Origin: Pyxidicoccus trucidator
Lineage (GTDB): Bacteria > Myxococcota > Myxococcia > Myxococcales > Myxococcaceae
DNA length: 64,000 nucleotides
Reading direction: 5' to 3'
NCBI RefSeq assembly: GCF_010894435.1
Contig: NZ_JAAIXZ010000017.1
Coordinates: forward strand, 216,018 to 280,017
Below are positions 9,501 to 20,387 of the stretch, one piece after another. The position numbers and the translations under genes were made by a program. Within the stretch, counting starts at the first letter, position 1. The number at the start of each line of letters is the position of its first letter. The notes under the pieces are model-generated. The model was not told the origin of the DNA, searched no databases, and was given only the letters and a program-made list of their open reading frames with translations.

Positions 9501-10142
9501 CGGCGCGGTGGCGGTGATGGCCAGCGTGTTCTCTCCCACCACCAGCGGGACGAGCGCGCTCCACGCGCCCTCCGCGTCCACCTCCGCCTCCACGCCCGCC
9601 ACGGTGACGCGGTCTCCCCGGGCCGCCTGTCCGGCCACGCGGAAGCGCACCGCGCCCTCGCCGGCCACCAGCTCCGCCACCGGCGGCACCGCCGCGTAGG
9701 ACAGCGCCAGCGGCGGCGCCTGCGTGGCCACGCTGCGCACGGCGAAGTCCTGGAGGACGACGGCGCCCCAGGGCACCTCCACGGTGGCGGCCTCGGGCGT
9801 CACCCGGCTGGCGGCCGGCAACGAGCGTGGGTCCACCTTCAGCCGCTGGCGGCCCGGGCGCAGGTGCAGCCCACCCGTCGCGTCCGGCACGCGCGCGTCC
9901 ACGCCGTTGACGTGGTAGCGGCCCCGCGCGTCCGTGCGCACCTCGCGGCCGGTGGTCAGCACCAGGCGCACGTCCGGCAGGCCCGGCTCGTCCGCGCCAC
10001 AGCGCCCGTCACCATCCACGTCCTGGCACACGCGGCCTGCAATCGTGGAGGCCAGCGAAGCCGTGTCCGCGGACAGCCCCTGCGCCGCCGACAGGCCGGG
10101 CCACAGCAGCACGGCGCAGAGCACCTTCATCACGCGCCTCAT
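6534..10142 (-). CDS. Large outer-membrane protein with SdrD-B-like N-terminus and predicted C-terminal beta-barrel
   Basis: The 1202-residue protein has a signal peptide (MRRVMKVLCAVLLWPGLSAAQ) and then an SdrD-B/carboxypeptidase-regulatory-like segment with a Ca-binding-style DVDGDGRCGADEPGLPDV loop. Several Ig-like domains follow, including a recurring surface-protein motif (GRDYDIDYFAGRILLSRPL). The last roughly 500 residues alternate hydrophobic and polar residues with many Arg, Asp and Tyr positions and end in LYLRAEVAY, as expected for outer-membrane beta-strands ending in an aromatic residue. No OmpA domain is visible, which separates it from TraB. Its start overlaps the upstream stop by 4 bp (ATGA), showing translational coupling. 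Confidence 0.75.
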   Translation of the reverse strand: MRRVMKVLCAVLLWPGLSAAQGLSADTASLASTIAGRVCQDVDGDGRCGADEPGLPDVRLVLTTGREVRTDARGRYHVNGVDARVPDATGGLHLRPGRQRLKVDPRSLPAASRVTPEAATVEVPWGAVVLQDFAVRSVATQAPPLALSYAAVPPVAELVAGEGAVRFRVAGQAARGDRVTVAGVEAEVDAEGAWSALVPLVVGENTLAITATAPDGAVRLFRQRVDVVRREDGWLVAPRPVEPAGSLQLPAGRDEQVASGTTRLRVEAPEGTRVRTPEGERVVGREGSVEVPVALAPGLNAVPLHLEVPGEAPRDETLEIDAAAKPFAVGLLDVEATWAPANGDVQLRGRGSVHGELRVGDVELVGELDLRDTDGRTLHGASLPDWLRPRVPERFERVPDLDLTPAEWGDDSVSLTPNAAEGRLRLEARHEDYGRAGLGTYRALVQDGEVGRYHRPLFGPYLELKTGPQEDDAARAGVEAFGGSLSDPSRLLTAVPAHEELRATGGSLYYLGAVSVAEGSELVRVEVRDGVTGLPLAERHLVRGRDYDIDYFAGRILLSRPLSFLAGESWLRTGSPTEAPEPVLVVDYAALRAADADDTAGGEVWAEWLGARVGFAAVREGREGRPYTLYSGRARAALGAYTLQAEVASSRGTAVAPELFGVSDDGGLSFIRPRVALGTEGEALGLRVRGPGPLGGSGSAVDAAFRLRAKGFSDGAHAEAALFRQSSLRVRQPLGRLRLTLLADERRSADPREPFMDTPFSARTVGAGVGWEESVWGVQLEVRDSRLSAAEVPGVGPALFGGRTSAGVAGTWRVSERLSLRAAHRQTLALHGEGPGRMDDTFTSAGADVDVARDTRVGVHGGWGPDLGPRAWANVESRSGQDVYYGGYSVDVDGPDFGAGRTLTGARTELPDSGTALFVEDVGAHDATTVRLARAVGLQQQVTGSFSMGARYERGVRSLLDVDSALRRDTAGVFGQLLLARLRVEGRVELRREEGTPERGAQTPVDRLQTVVALAAQAELREDVTASGRVDFSRTVNEEALEARFVEGYAAVAWRPGPWLVVGRYAITRELLPGARAAFGDRALQIFSLLPAVQAGDRVSVGAGLHAGRSSLEDSVRWVWTGTVRPAVRVVGGLEVAAELARRTASPEGERLTAVRVEVAYRVDERLRVATGYTLLGFSGLGLTADSSENQDRLYLRAEVAY

Positions 10143-12040
10143 GGCCTCACCTCGGCCAGCGCCGTCACACCGGTGCTCACGTCCGCCACGGAGACACCCA
10201 CCGGGCCCGGGGCCCTCACGGTGAACGAAGTGCGGCCGCCTTCGACTGCCTCATCCACTCGCTCACCACCGGACAGCGCCACGTGCACCCTGCGGCCCTC
10301 CAGTACCTGCCCGCTCGCGTCCTCCACCCAGTACGTCACGCGAGTGCCCTCTACCTTCAGCCGGACGTTCACCGGGACTTCGGGCGCCAGCTTCACGGAC
10401 TGCGACACGGCGGCCGGCACGAGCGGCGCCTCCAGCGGATACACCGGCCCGTCGGGCCCGAGCACATGGACGGTGCGCGCCAGTCCCGGCCACACCCCAT
10501 GCATCACCTGCAGCGTGCCGGGCCGTGGCGGCCCCAGGCGCACCGTGCCGTCCGCGCCCGTCTCCACCGTCTGGCCATCCACGCGCAGGGGTTGAACCGG
10601 CACGGGCAACCCCGCCAGGTCCGATACGCCGGCATACAGCGCGCCGCCCTCGCGCCACACGGAGATGCGCGCGGGCTCGCTGCCCGCCGGCCCCCAGGCG
10701 CGGGCCCGCAGGCCGACCTCCGCCGCGTCACCCGAAGCAGGCGGAGTCCACGTGCTGGTGAAGGTGCCCGGCGGCAGCTCCACCGGCGGCGAGAAGGTGC
10801 CCACCGGCGCCAGCGTCTCCACCACCGCTCCAGGCCGGGGCCGGCCAAAGGCGTCGCGTGCCGTCACCTGGACCTCCGTGCGGGCGCCGTGGTGCACCAG
10901 CGCGTCGGACACGGACAGGCCCACCGTCGCCACCGGCCCCTGCACCAGCTGCAGCGCCAGTTCCTCACGTGAACCGGCGCCCCGCTGCGGCCACGCCGCG
11001 GTGATGCGCTCATCCTCGGCCAGCCCACGAGGCGCGGTGTAGCGCCACTCCAGCAGGCCGCCCTCCGCGCGCACCGGGCCACTCAGCGTCCCGTGCCGCG
11101 CCTGGGCCGTCACCTTCGCGTCCTCCACCGGCCGGCCCAGCGGGTCGCTCGTGGCGCAGACCAGCCGCGCCCGCGACGCGCCGTCCGCCGGCAGCCGCTG
11201 CGGTTGCAGCACGCACGCCAGCCCGTCAGTGGGCGGCAGCATCAGGTCGATGGGCATGCGCCGCACGTTGCCCACCCGGTCCACCACGCGGCCCTGCCCG
11301 ATGCGGTGCCCCGGTGGGACGATGATGGGCAGGCGGAAGCGGCCGTCCGGGCCCGCCGCCACCGGGCCGAAGGACGTGCCCGCGATGTCGACGGAAATCT
11401 GCGCGTCCGGCTCGGTGGTGCCCGGCAGCGTCACCGTCGCGGCCAGCGGCACCAGCACGCGCCCATAGGCGCCGTGGATGGACTGCGGGCTGGGCCACGC
11501 GGAGAACGCCACCAGGATGGCCACCTCCGGGTAGCGCGTGTCCGGCAGCACGTAGCGAGCGCGGTAGGTGCCGGGCCCCGTCCGCTCCAGGCCCTCCACC
11601 CGGCCGATGCTGGCGCGCACCACCGGCGGCGCGCCGCTGTCATCCGCGGCGCCGTCCGGCCGCAGCAGCCGCACCGTGAGCACCGCCTCCTTGTCCTTCC
11701 CCTTCACCGGCGCGGCAGGCTCCAGCGCCAGCCGCACCTCGGTGCCCGGCGGCCCCACGCCGTAGCGCGCCTGGGCCTCCAGCCCGTCCACCCGCGCGCG
11801 CACCACCACGTCGCGCGCGCCCGGCTGCGGCACCACCCGGAAGGAGCGCAGCGGCGGCTGCTCGGGGCCGTCCCGCAGCTCCGCGCCCTCCGCCACCACC
11901 GACACGGCGCCTGTCGGCACCAGCGCGCCAGCGGCGTCGCGCCGCGCCACCGCCAGGAGGAAGCCATCCGGCGCCACGGCGGACGACGGCCCGAGGAACT
12001 CGAGCGTGTCCGCCCAGGCCGGGGCGCACAGCAGCAGCAA
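10139..12040 (-). CDS. Secreted multi-Ig-like domain protein
   Basis: The product is about 633 residues of beta-sandwich-like repeats (for example VTLPGTTEPDAQISVDI and VRLVCATSDPLGRPVEDAKV), resembling invasin/intimin-type Ig domains and carrying no catalytic motif. The annotated TTG at 12040 gives MLLLCAPAWA, a short leader without a basic n-region. A CTG at 12064 in the same frame gives MNRFLLSALLLLCAPAWA, a textbook signal peptide, with GGGAG just upstream, and I think that is the real start. The previous gene's TAG (12077-12079) is in the same frame. The 3' end overlaps the next gene by 4 bp. Confidence 0.75.
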   Translation of the reverse strand: MLLLCAPAWADTLEFLGPSSAVAPDGFLLAVARRDAAGALVPTGAVSVVAEGAELRDGPEQPPLRSFRVVPQPGARDVVVRARVDGLEAQARYGVGPPGTEVRLALEPAAPVKGKDKEAVLTVRLLRPDGAADDSGAPPVVRASIGRVEGLERTGPGTYRARYVLPDTRYPEVAILVAFSAWPSPQSIHGAYGRVLVPLAATVTLPGTTEPDAQISVDIAGTSFGPVAAGPDGRFRLPIIVPPGHRIGQGRVVDRVGNVRRMPIDLMLPPTDGLACVLQPQRLPADGASRARLVCATSDPLGRPVEDAKVTAQARHGTLSGPVRAEGGLLEWRYTAPRGLAEDERITAAWPQRGAGSREELALQLVQGPVATVGLSVSDALVHHGARTEVQVTARDAFGRPRPGAVVETLAPVGTFSPPVELPPGTFTSTWTPPASGDAAEVGLRARAWGPAGSEPARISVWREGGALYAGVSDLAGLPVPVQPLRVDGQTVETGADGTVRLGPPRPGTLQVMHGVWPGLARTVHVLGPDGPVYPLEAPLVPAAVSQSVKLAPEVPVNVRLKVEGTRVTYWVEDASGQVLEGRRVHVALSGGERVDEAVEGGRTSFTVRAPGPVGVSVADVSTGVTALAEVRP

Positions 12041-12076
12041 TGCTGAGAGGAGGAACCGGTTCAGGCGGCTCCCACT

Positions 12077-13771
12077 CTACAGGGCACGGGGCTCGCGCCG
12101 AAGTTCCTTCCGCCTCGCCACCACCCCCACCCGCTGGGGTCGCGCCAGCCACAGCGCCACCACCATCAGCCCCACCAGCGCCAGCGAGCCACCGCCCGTG
12201 CTGCAGCCCCCGGGAACCGGGCCCAGGACCCGCACCTTGCCCTCGGGAATGAAGGTCATGGGTGACACCGCTTCCGACTGGAGCGCCATGGGCTGCACGC
12301 GCTGGCCGGGGATGACCATCGCGCCGGGTTCCTGCTGCTGCCCGGGTGCGTCATCCGCCTCGCACTTCGGCGGCATGCCGTAGACGCGGAGGCGGAACGA
12401 GCTGCCGGGGCTTCCGGAGATGGTCGCCTTCAGCAGGTTGTCGCCCCCCATGACCACGCCCGCGGCGATCAGCGAGACGTCGGGCTTGAACTGCGCGGGC
12501 GTCACCTTCTCGTGACCGTTGAGCCACACCCAGCCGGACGTGGCCGGCGCGCTGCTGTAGCCGTTGTCCACGCACAGCACGCCCACGCCCGAGCCGGGGA
12601 ACTGGAACTCCGCCGAGTTGGGCCCGCCGGTGGTCCGCGTCAGCTCCACCGACGTCAGCAGCGGCCAGTTCTCGGGCTCGAAGCACACCTGGATGGGGAG
12701 CCGCCCCTCCTTCTGTCCCGGATCGCAGTGGGGCTCCTCCTGCAGTTGGAAGGTGAAGGAGTGCACGTTGAAGTCGCCGCTCGCGGGCGCCGTCCACACC
12801 ACTCGCACCTGGCCGTCCGCGTCCACGCTCAGGTCATTGAGGTTCTCGTCCTCCACCCCGCTCGTCAGCACGTACAGCGTCTGCGAGGCCAGGTCATACA
12901 GGGCGATGTCGAAGTCGCTCTTGCCCGGGGCCCTCCGCTCGAAGGCCACCAGCGAGCCGCTGATGCTCGGGTTGGCGTCCAGGCCCGGCAGGGCCAGCCG
13001 CTGCTCGGCGCCGCCGCCCACCGGCTTCCAGTAGATGTCCCGGTCCGTCACGCCGTCCACCGTGCGCGTGCTGGCGTAGACCACCACCTGGCCGTTGGTG
13101 TCCGGCTGAGAGTCCTCGCCCTCGGCGCCGGTAAGGGCCTGGGTGACGAAGCCGCCCTCGCTCCACCGCGCCTCCCAGATGTCGCAGCGCAGGCCCTGCG
13201 CGTCGCACTTGGCCCAGACCACCGTCCTGCCATCCGGGGCCACCGAGGGCGTGCGGTCCTGCAGCGTGTCATTCGTGAGCCGGGTGAGGATGTCCCGGTC
13301 CAGGTCATACGTGGCGATCTCCGGCTGCAGCGAGTTGCCGGTGTAGCCGAAGTCCTGCCACGCCACCGTGCGGCCACCAATCACCGCCGCGCGCCGGCTG
13401 CAGCCCGCCTCGGGGGCCACCTCCACCGGAGTGGCCTCGGGGCCCACGTCGAAGGTGTAGATGGAGCTGGAGGCGCTCACCCGGGTGAACACCACCGTGC
13501 CGCCGCTCACGTCCGACACGAAGTCGAATGCGCCCTCGTTGGGGATGGCCGCGTCCTGGCCCGACGCCAGGTCGTGGTAGCGAATCTCACTCGTGCCGCG
13601 GACTTCATTCGTATAGGCGACCAGCGCCCCGCTCACGTGCGGGTCCGTCTGGTCACCCGGCCCATTGTTGACGACCCGATGGGTGCCGTGGATGGGGCGC
13701 GCCTCCATCTGCGCGAAGGCGGGGTACACCGCGGGGAACAACATGGAAACCAGGGCCAGTGTCCTCAGCAT
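12077..13771 (-). CDS. Secreted TolB-like beta-propeller protein with MYXO-CTERM-like tail
   Basis: From ATG 13771 the product has 564 residues. A signal peptide (MLRTLALVSMLFPAVYPAFA) is followed by repeats of the TolB/WD40-like type (DPHVSGALVAYTN, YDLDRDILTRLTND, TPSVAPDGRTVVWA, NPSISGSLVAFER), a propeller usually used for protein binding. The end has a Gly/Cys patch (PGGCSTGGGS), a hydrophobic helix and basic residues, resembling a MYXO-CTERM anchor. I prefer 13771 to an upstream start at 13825 because GGGAGG lies nine bases before it and the signal peptide starts there. It is the first gene of the surface-protein operon. Confidence 0.78.
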   Translation of the reverse strand: MLRTLALVSMLFPAVYPAFAQMEARPIHGTHRVVNNGPGDQTDPHVSGALVAYTNEVRGTSEIRYHDLASGQDAAIPNEGAFDFVSDVSGGTVVFTRVSASSSIYTFDVGPEATPVEVAPEAGCSRRAAVIGGRTVAWQDFGYTGNSLQPEIATYDLDRDILTRLTNDTLQDRTPSVAPDGRTVVWAKCDAQGLRCDIWEARWSEGGFVTQALTGAEGEDSQPDTNGQVVVYASTRTVDGVTDRDIYWKPVGGGAEQRLALPGLDANPSISGSLVAFERRAPGKSDFDIALYDLASQTLYVLTSGVEDENLNDLSVDADGQVRVVWTAPASGDFNVHSFTFQLQEEPHCDPGQKEGRLPIQVCFEPENWPLLTSVELTRTTGGPNSAEFQFPGSGVGVLCVDNGYSSAPATSGWVWLNGHEKVTPAQFKPDVSLIAAGVVMGGDNLLKATISGSPGSSFRLRVYGMPPKCEADDAPGQQQEPGAMVIPGQRVQPMALQSEAVSPMTFIPEGKVRVLGPVPGGCSTGGGSLALVGLMVVALWLARPQRVGVVARRKELRREPRAL

Positions 13772-14009
13772 CGGAAACGACCTCCCGGAGAGACCGAGAC
13801 GACGACCCATGCCTGCGCAAGGCACTGTGGGCCCGGTAGATCCGGTGCTGGCTTCCCACGGCGGTCACGGCCGGCCGTACTTCAGGCCCCGCGGCTTTGC
13901 GCACCAAGGCTTTCGCCCTGGATTGCCCTTGAACAGGATGAACTAGGGGAGAGTCTAGGGAGCCTGCTCGCCAGGGGTCAAGGCGAACGGCCACTCGTCC
14001 GACTGCTCT
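13772..14009. other. Intergenic region upstream of the surface-protein operon
   Basis: This 238-bp gap precedes the operon and follows the minus-strand FecR-like gene. It should hold the operon promoter and the terminator of the FecR-like gene, but I see no convincing hairpin or -35/-10 pair. It carries the Shine-Dalgarno GGGAGG for the gene starting at 13771. Confidence 0.4.
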
Positions 14010-14978
14010 CTACGGGGAAGCGTCGTTTGCTTGATTCCAGATGTCCTGAGTGTCCGTCTTCAGGGGTGGCGGAGTGGTGTCGACCACCACGTCCTGCCGG
14101 TCCCTCTGTTCAATACGCCCCACTCCGACGGCGCGGACGTCCACCGTGTTGCGGCCCTCGCGCAGCGACACCTTGCGCTCGAAGTGGCCCTCGGCATCCG
14201 GGGTAATCGTGACGCCGTCCACCTCCACGCGGCTGCCCGGCTCCGTCTGCCCGCGCACGAGCAGCTCGCGCTCGCGCCGCGTGCGGTCCACCGGCCAGTC
14301 CACCTTGAGCAGCAGGCTGCCCGGCACGGCCGCGGGCTCGGACGGGGCCTGTCCCGGGCGGATGACGGCCTGCTGGCCCGCGCGGACGATGACGACCTTG
14401 CCCTGCCCGAGCAGAGTCACTTCACCCTCGCGCGTGCCCACCGCCACGGTGCCCCGGCCGTTGTTGCTCATGGTGAAGGAGCCGCTCTGCTCGAGGGTGG
14501 CCACCGCGTCGGCGTTGCCCGCCTTCACCTCGAAGGTGTGCCGCTGGCCGGGGCGCACCACGGCCGTCGCCATACCGCTGGCGAGGAGGATGCGGGACAC
14601 CGACTCCGTCAGGTCCTCCACGGAGATTTCGGTGCCGGGCTCCATGCGCACCTCCACGGCCTCGCCGCCGATGAGCATCGCGTACGAGCCGTCGTCGGTG
14701 CGCACCTTCTCGTTGCGGCGCAGGGCCGTGCCCACCTTCGCCGGTTGCCAGGTGCCGTCCGAGTGCAGCACCTCCACGGTGCCGGACACCTCGGTAATCT
14801 CCAGCTCCAGCGGCTTCTTCGCGACCGGGGCCGCCACGGCGACGGGCGCGGGCGGAGGGGGCGGCGGCGGAGGGGGCTGGCGCAGGAAGACGAACCACCC
14901 CACCGGCAGCGCCGCGAGAATCAGCACGAGGCCGACGAGGAAGGACGTCTGGCGTCGGGGTGGGCGGGGGTCGGCCAT
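14010..14978 (-). CDS. Membrane-anchored FecR-domain protein
   Basis: The 322-residue protein has a basic start, one N-terminal transmembrane helix (about 13-32) and a run of nine prolines. A FecR-type periplasmic domain follows (VEVLHSDGTWQPAKVGTALRRNEKVRTDDGSYAML...), then a Gly-rich region and a C-terminal bacterial Ig-like segment (LLVRGQTEPGSRVEVDGVTITPD...). FecR domains in this group often sit beside signalling or polysaccharide genes rather than iron transport. Immediately upstream is the sensor-kinase gene, 38 bp away, so co-transcription is likely. No TonB-dependent receptor or sigma factor is nearby. Confidence 0.8.
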   Translation of the reverse strand: MADPRPPRRQTSFLVGLVLILAALPVGWFVFLRQPPPPPPPPPAPVAVAAPVAKKPLELEITEVSGTVEVLHSDGTWQPAKVGTALRRNEKVRTDDGSYAMLIGGEAVEVRMEPGTEISVEDLTESVSRILLASGMATAVVRPGQRHTFEVKAGNADAVATLEQSGSFTMSNNGRGTVAVGTREGEVTLLGQGKVVIVRAGQQAVIRPGQAPSEPAAVPGSLLLKVDWPVDRTRRERELLVRGQTEPGSRVEVDGVTITPDAEGHFERKVSLREGRNTVDVRAVGVGRIEQRDRQDVVVDTTPPPLKTDTQDIWNQANDASP

Positions 14979-15016
14979 GGGCAGCCTCGCTTGCTATCAC
15001 ACCCCGGTGAGGGGCC

Positions 15017-16860
<1,844 letters not shown>

Positions 16861-16864
<4 letters not shown>

Positions 16865-19800
16865 CCGGCCACGGAGCGTACCACCCGCTCCCTGTCACTG
16901 CGCAGGAACACCGAGCCGGCAATCGCCTTCGCCCGCTTCTTCATGTCGGCCGCGCGCCGCGCCAGCTCCGCGTGGTCCTGCGAGCCGTCCGTCATCACCG
17001 CGACGACAGAGACGCTCATGATGGGGAAGTGCCGCTTCTCACCGTAGCGGTCCTCCGCCTCGATGTGGCCGCGCTCCCGGTCCTGCCTGTCGTAGTAGAG
17101 CGGGATGATTCTGTCGAAGGTCTCAATCGCCTTCTGGCAGATGCGGTCCACCGTCTCCGTGGAGGTGATGAACACGAAGTCATCGCCGGCCACGTGGCCC
17201 AGGAAGTCTCCGGGGCCACCCTCCTGCGCGAAGATTTCGCGCATCAGGTCGCCCGTCTGGCGCACCACGCCGTCCGCCTTCGCGAAGCCGTAGTAGTCGT
17301 TGTAGGCCTTGAGGTTGTCGAGGTCCAGGTAGCAGAAGGCGAAGGGCCGCCGCGCCACCAGCCGCCGCTGCACCTCGCGCTCAATCGCCGTGGAGCCCGG
17401 AAGCTGCGTGGTGGGTGACGCGGACAGCTCCTGCTCCTTGCGCCGCATCACGCTCTCCACGCGCGCACCCAGCTCCAGCGCGTCGAAGGGCTTGGTGAGG
17501 TAGTCGTCGCCGCCCAGCTTGAGGGCGCGCACCTTGGAGGACGTCTCCGCGCGCGCGGAGATGAAGATGACGGAGATGTGGCCGCTGGCGCGCTCGGCCT
17601 TGATTTCCTCCAGGAAGACGAAGCCGTCGCCGTCCGGCAGCGTCACGTCCAGCAGGACGACGTCCGGCCGGCGCTCGCGCAGGGAGCGGCGCCCCTCCTC
17701 GATGGAGCCCGCCGTCGCCACGTCGAAGCCGATGTTCTCCAGCACCTCGCGGCAGATGGCGGCAATCTTCACGTCGTCGTCCACCACCAGCACGCGCCCG
17801 TGGGCGGGGCCGGCGCGGCCGCGCACCAGCGAGTCCACCGTGGCCAGCAGCTTGTCCGGCGCCAGCGGGCGCACCAGGAAGGCGTCCGCCCCGGCGCGGA
17901 AGGCGCGCTGTCGCTCGTCGAAGGCGGACGTCACCAGCAGCGGCGCGCGGCGCGTCTCCGGGTCGTGCCGGAGGATTTCGGCCAGCCGCAGCCCGTCCAC
18001 GTCCGGCAGCCGCACGGACACCAGCACCATGTCCGGGTGGTAGTTGCGCGCGGCGACCAGACCGTCCTCGGCGTTGAAGGCCAGCCGCACGTCATACCCG
18101 CGTCCGGTCATCAGCGCCTTGGCGATGAAGCCCACCTCGGGCTCGCCCTCGATGACCAGCACCCGGCCCCGGTTCTCCTTGCGGCGAGGCAGCGCCGGCG
18201 CCTCCTCCGAGTCGTCCGTCGCGCGCAGCTCCGGCGGGGGCTCGGTGGGCAGCACCGCCATGAAGCGCACGCCGTCCACACAGGGCTCGCACCAGATGCG
18301 ACCGCCGTGGGCCTCGACGATGTTGCGGCAGATGGCCAGTCCCAGGCCGGTGCCGCGCACGGTGCGGTTGGCCTTGGTGCGCGCCTGCTCGAAGCGGTCG
18401 AAGATGCGCTCCAGGCTGTCCTCGGCGATGGGGTCGCCGCTGTTCCAGCAGGACATCACCACGTAGCCCGGCAGGCTGGAGGTGGCGTGCAGCTCCACCC
18501 GCACCTCGCCGCCCTCCGGCGTGAACTTCACCGCGTTGTTGAGCAGGTTGTTGAGGACCTGGTTCAGGCGGTTGGGGTCCACCAGCGTCCGCAGCGGGTG
18601 CCGGGGAAGAATCGGCTTCACCAGGATGCGCTTCTCGGCGAAGGCCGGCTGGTACTTCTCCACCACGCGCTGAATCAGCTCGTCGAGGTACCCCACCTCG
18701 AAGTTCATCCGCAGCCGGCCCTTGGCGAACTTCGACAAGTCGAGCAGGTCGTCGACGATGGTGTTGAGCTTCTCGGTGGAGTCCTTCGCCAGCGACAGGT
18801 AGCGGCGCTGCCTGTCATTGATGTCGCCGGCCATGAAGTTGAGCACCAGGTCCAGCGCGCCGGCGATGGACGTGAGCGGCGTGCGCAGCTCGTGGCTCAC
18901 CATGGAGACGAACTCGTCCTTGCGCTCCTCCAGGCGCTTCTGGTCGGTGATGTCGCGCAGCACCACGCACACCCCGCGCAGGGTGCCGCGCGCGTCGCTG
19001 ACGGGCGTGACGGTGACCTGCACCTCGCGCTCGAAGAGCTTCACCTCCTCGCGCAGCACCTGGTTGCCGCTGTACTCCCAGCCGCGCACCAGGTGGAAGG
19101 GCTGGAAGCCCAGCCGCTCCTCCATCATCCGCGTGGTGTGGCCCTCGACGTCGTCGCCCGCCTGGAGGAGGCGCCGGGCGGCCGGGTTCATCACCACGAT
19201 GTCGTTCTTCTCGTCGGTGAGGACCACGCCGTCCGCCATGGACTCCACCATCCGCTCCATGCGGTGGCGGGCCTCTTCCTCCGCCGAGCGCAGGGACTGG
19301 ATGGCGTCCGCCGTCTGGTTGGCCAGGACGTCCAGCAGCACGCCGTCGTCCTCGGTGAAGGCGTCCGGCCGCTGGCTGAACAGCGACAGCATGCCCACCG
19401 GGCGCCCGCCGGCCACGAGATTCACGGTGAGCTGGCTGGGGTAGACGGTGGCCGCCTCGGCGTCCTGCGTGGTGGTGCCGGCCACGCGGGTGATGACACG
19501 GTCCTCCGGCAGGGCGAGCCCGCTGCTCTTGCGGTACGCGCCGAGCATGGACTCCTTCACGCCCAGCAGCGCCTTCTCCCCCACCGTGCCGTGGCAGCGC
19601 AGCCGCAGGGTGACGCTGCGCGACGAGTCGGGGGCGATGAGCGCCGCGCCGCAGTCGTACGGCAGCACCCGCGCCACGGCGATGAGCACCCGGTCGATGA
19701 TGTTGTCGTAGCTGGCCGGGTCGTTCGCGCTCGCGCGGCTCACCTCATAGAGGACGAAGAGCGCCTCCACCCGCTGGTGGAGCTGGCGGATGAGCCGCTC

Positions 19801-20283
19801 CTTGTCGCGCCGCAGCTGGGTGAACTCCACCGCGTTCTTCACGGTGATGATGAGGTCGTTCACGTCCCAGGGCTTGGTGATGTACCGGTACACCTGGCCG
19901 CGGTTGATGGCCGCGATGATGTCTTCCGGGTCCGTGTAGCCGGTGAGCAGCAGCGTGGTGACGTCGATGCCCTCCGCTCGCGCGGTGGCCACCAGCTCGA
20001 TGCCCGTCATCTCCGGCATCCGCTGGTCCGTGATGAGCACGTCCACGGTCTCACGGCGCAGGAGTTCCAGCGCGGCGGCGCCATCGGGCGCGGTTAGCAC
20101 CCGGTACCGGCGCTGGAACATCCGCGTGAGGATGTCCAGGACGTCGGCCTCGTCATCGACGAAGAGCAGCGTGTGGCGGGGCTCGGACAAAGCGGATGGA
20201 AGTGTACGCAAGAATCGCCGTCCTGCCTCAAGTTGTGAGAAAGGCGACCGTTCAGCACGCACGCCAGGTGCGTGGGGGGACAC
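16861..20283 (-). CDS. Giant hybrid histidine kinase: REC-GAF-PAS-HisKA-HATPase-REC-REC-GGDEF-like
   Basis: Domains in order over 1140 residues: receiver 1 (about 38-150, D86 in LITDQRMP, K136), GAF (190-335), PAS (345-450), HisKA with H464 (MVSHELRTPL), HATPase (N-box NNLLNNAVKF, G2 GTGLGLA), receiver 2 (706-822), receiver 3 (829-945, D879, K931) and a GGDEF-like domain (975-1130). Receiver 2 has lost its active site: VIEGEPE replaces the acidic pair, S756 stands at the phospho-acceptor and R805 at the lysine. The GGDEF signature is AGDDF (1032-1036), so cyclase activity is doubtful. The translation starts at GTG 20283; a TTG at 20190 lies closer to receiver 1. The gene is divergent from lexA across an SOS box. 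Confidence 0.88.
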
Positions 20284-20297
20284 CGAACGAATTGACT

Positions 20298-20314
20298 CTA
20301 CACGTCTGTTCAGG
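20298..20314 (+). promoter_or_regulatory. LexA (SOS) box in the lexA / hybrid-kinase divergent region
   Basis: The 17 bases CTACACGTCTGTTCAGG match, at every position, the degenerate Myxococcus LexA-binding consensus as I remember it (CTRHAMRYBYGTTCAGS). A TTGACT directly abuts it (20292-20297), placing the box in the spacer of a possible lexA promoter, the normal position for autorepression; no good -10 was found. The box ends 73 bp before the lexA start and begins 15 bp upstream of the divergent kinase start, so LexA could affect both genes. Confidence 0.75.
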
Positions 20315-20387
20315 GAGAGTGGACACTGAAAGCCTGTTGCCTGGACGTCCGTGCCCCTAGCCGGACGCCAGCCGAGGGAGGGAGCGC

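Noticed and set aside
3405..10142. TraA/TraB pair
   Set aside because: The barrel protein lacks an OmpA domain and the MYXO-CTERM protein lacks the TraA lectin-like and Cys-rich repeats.
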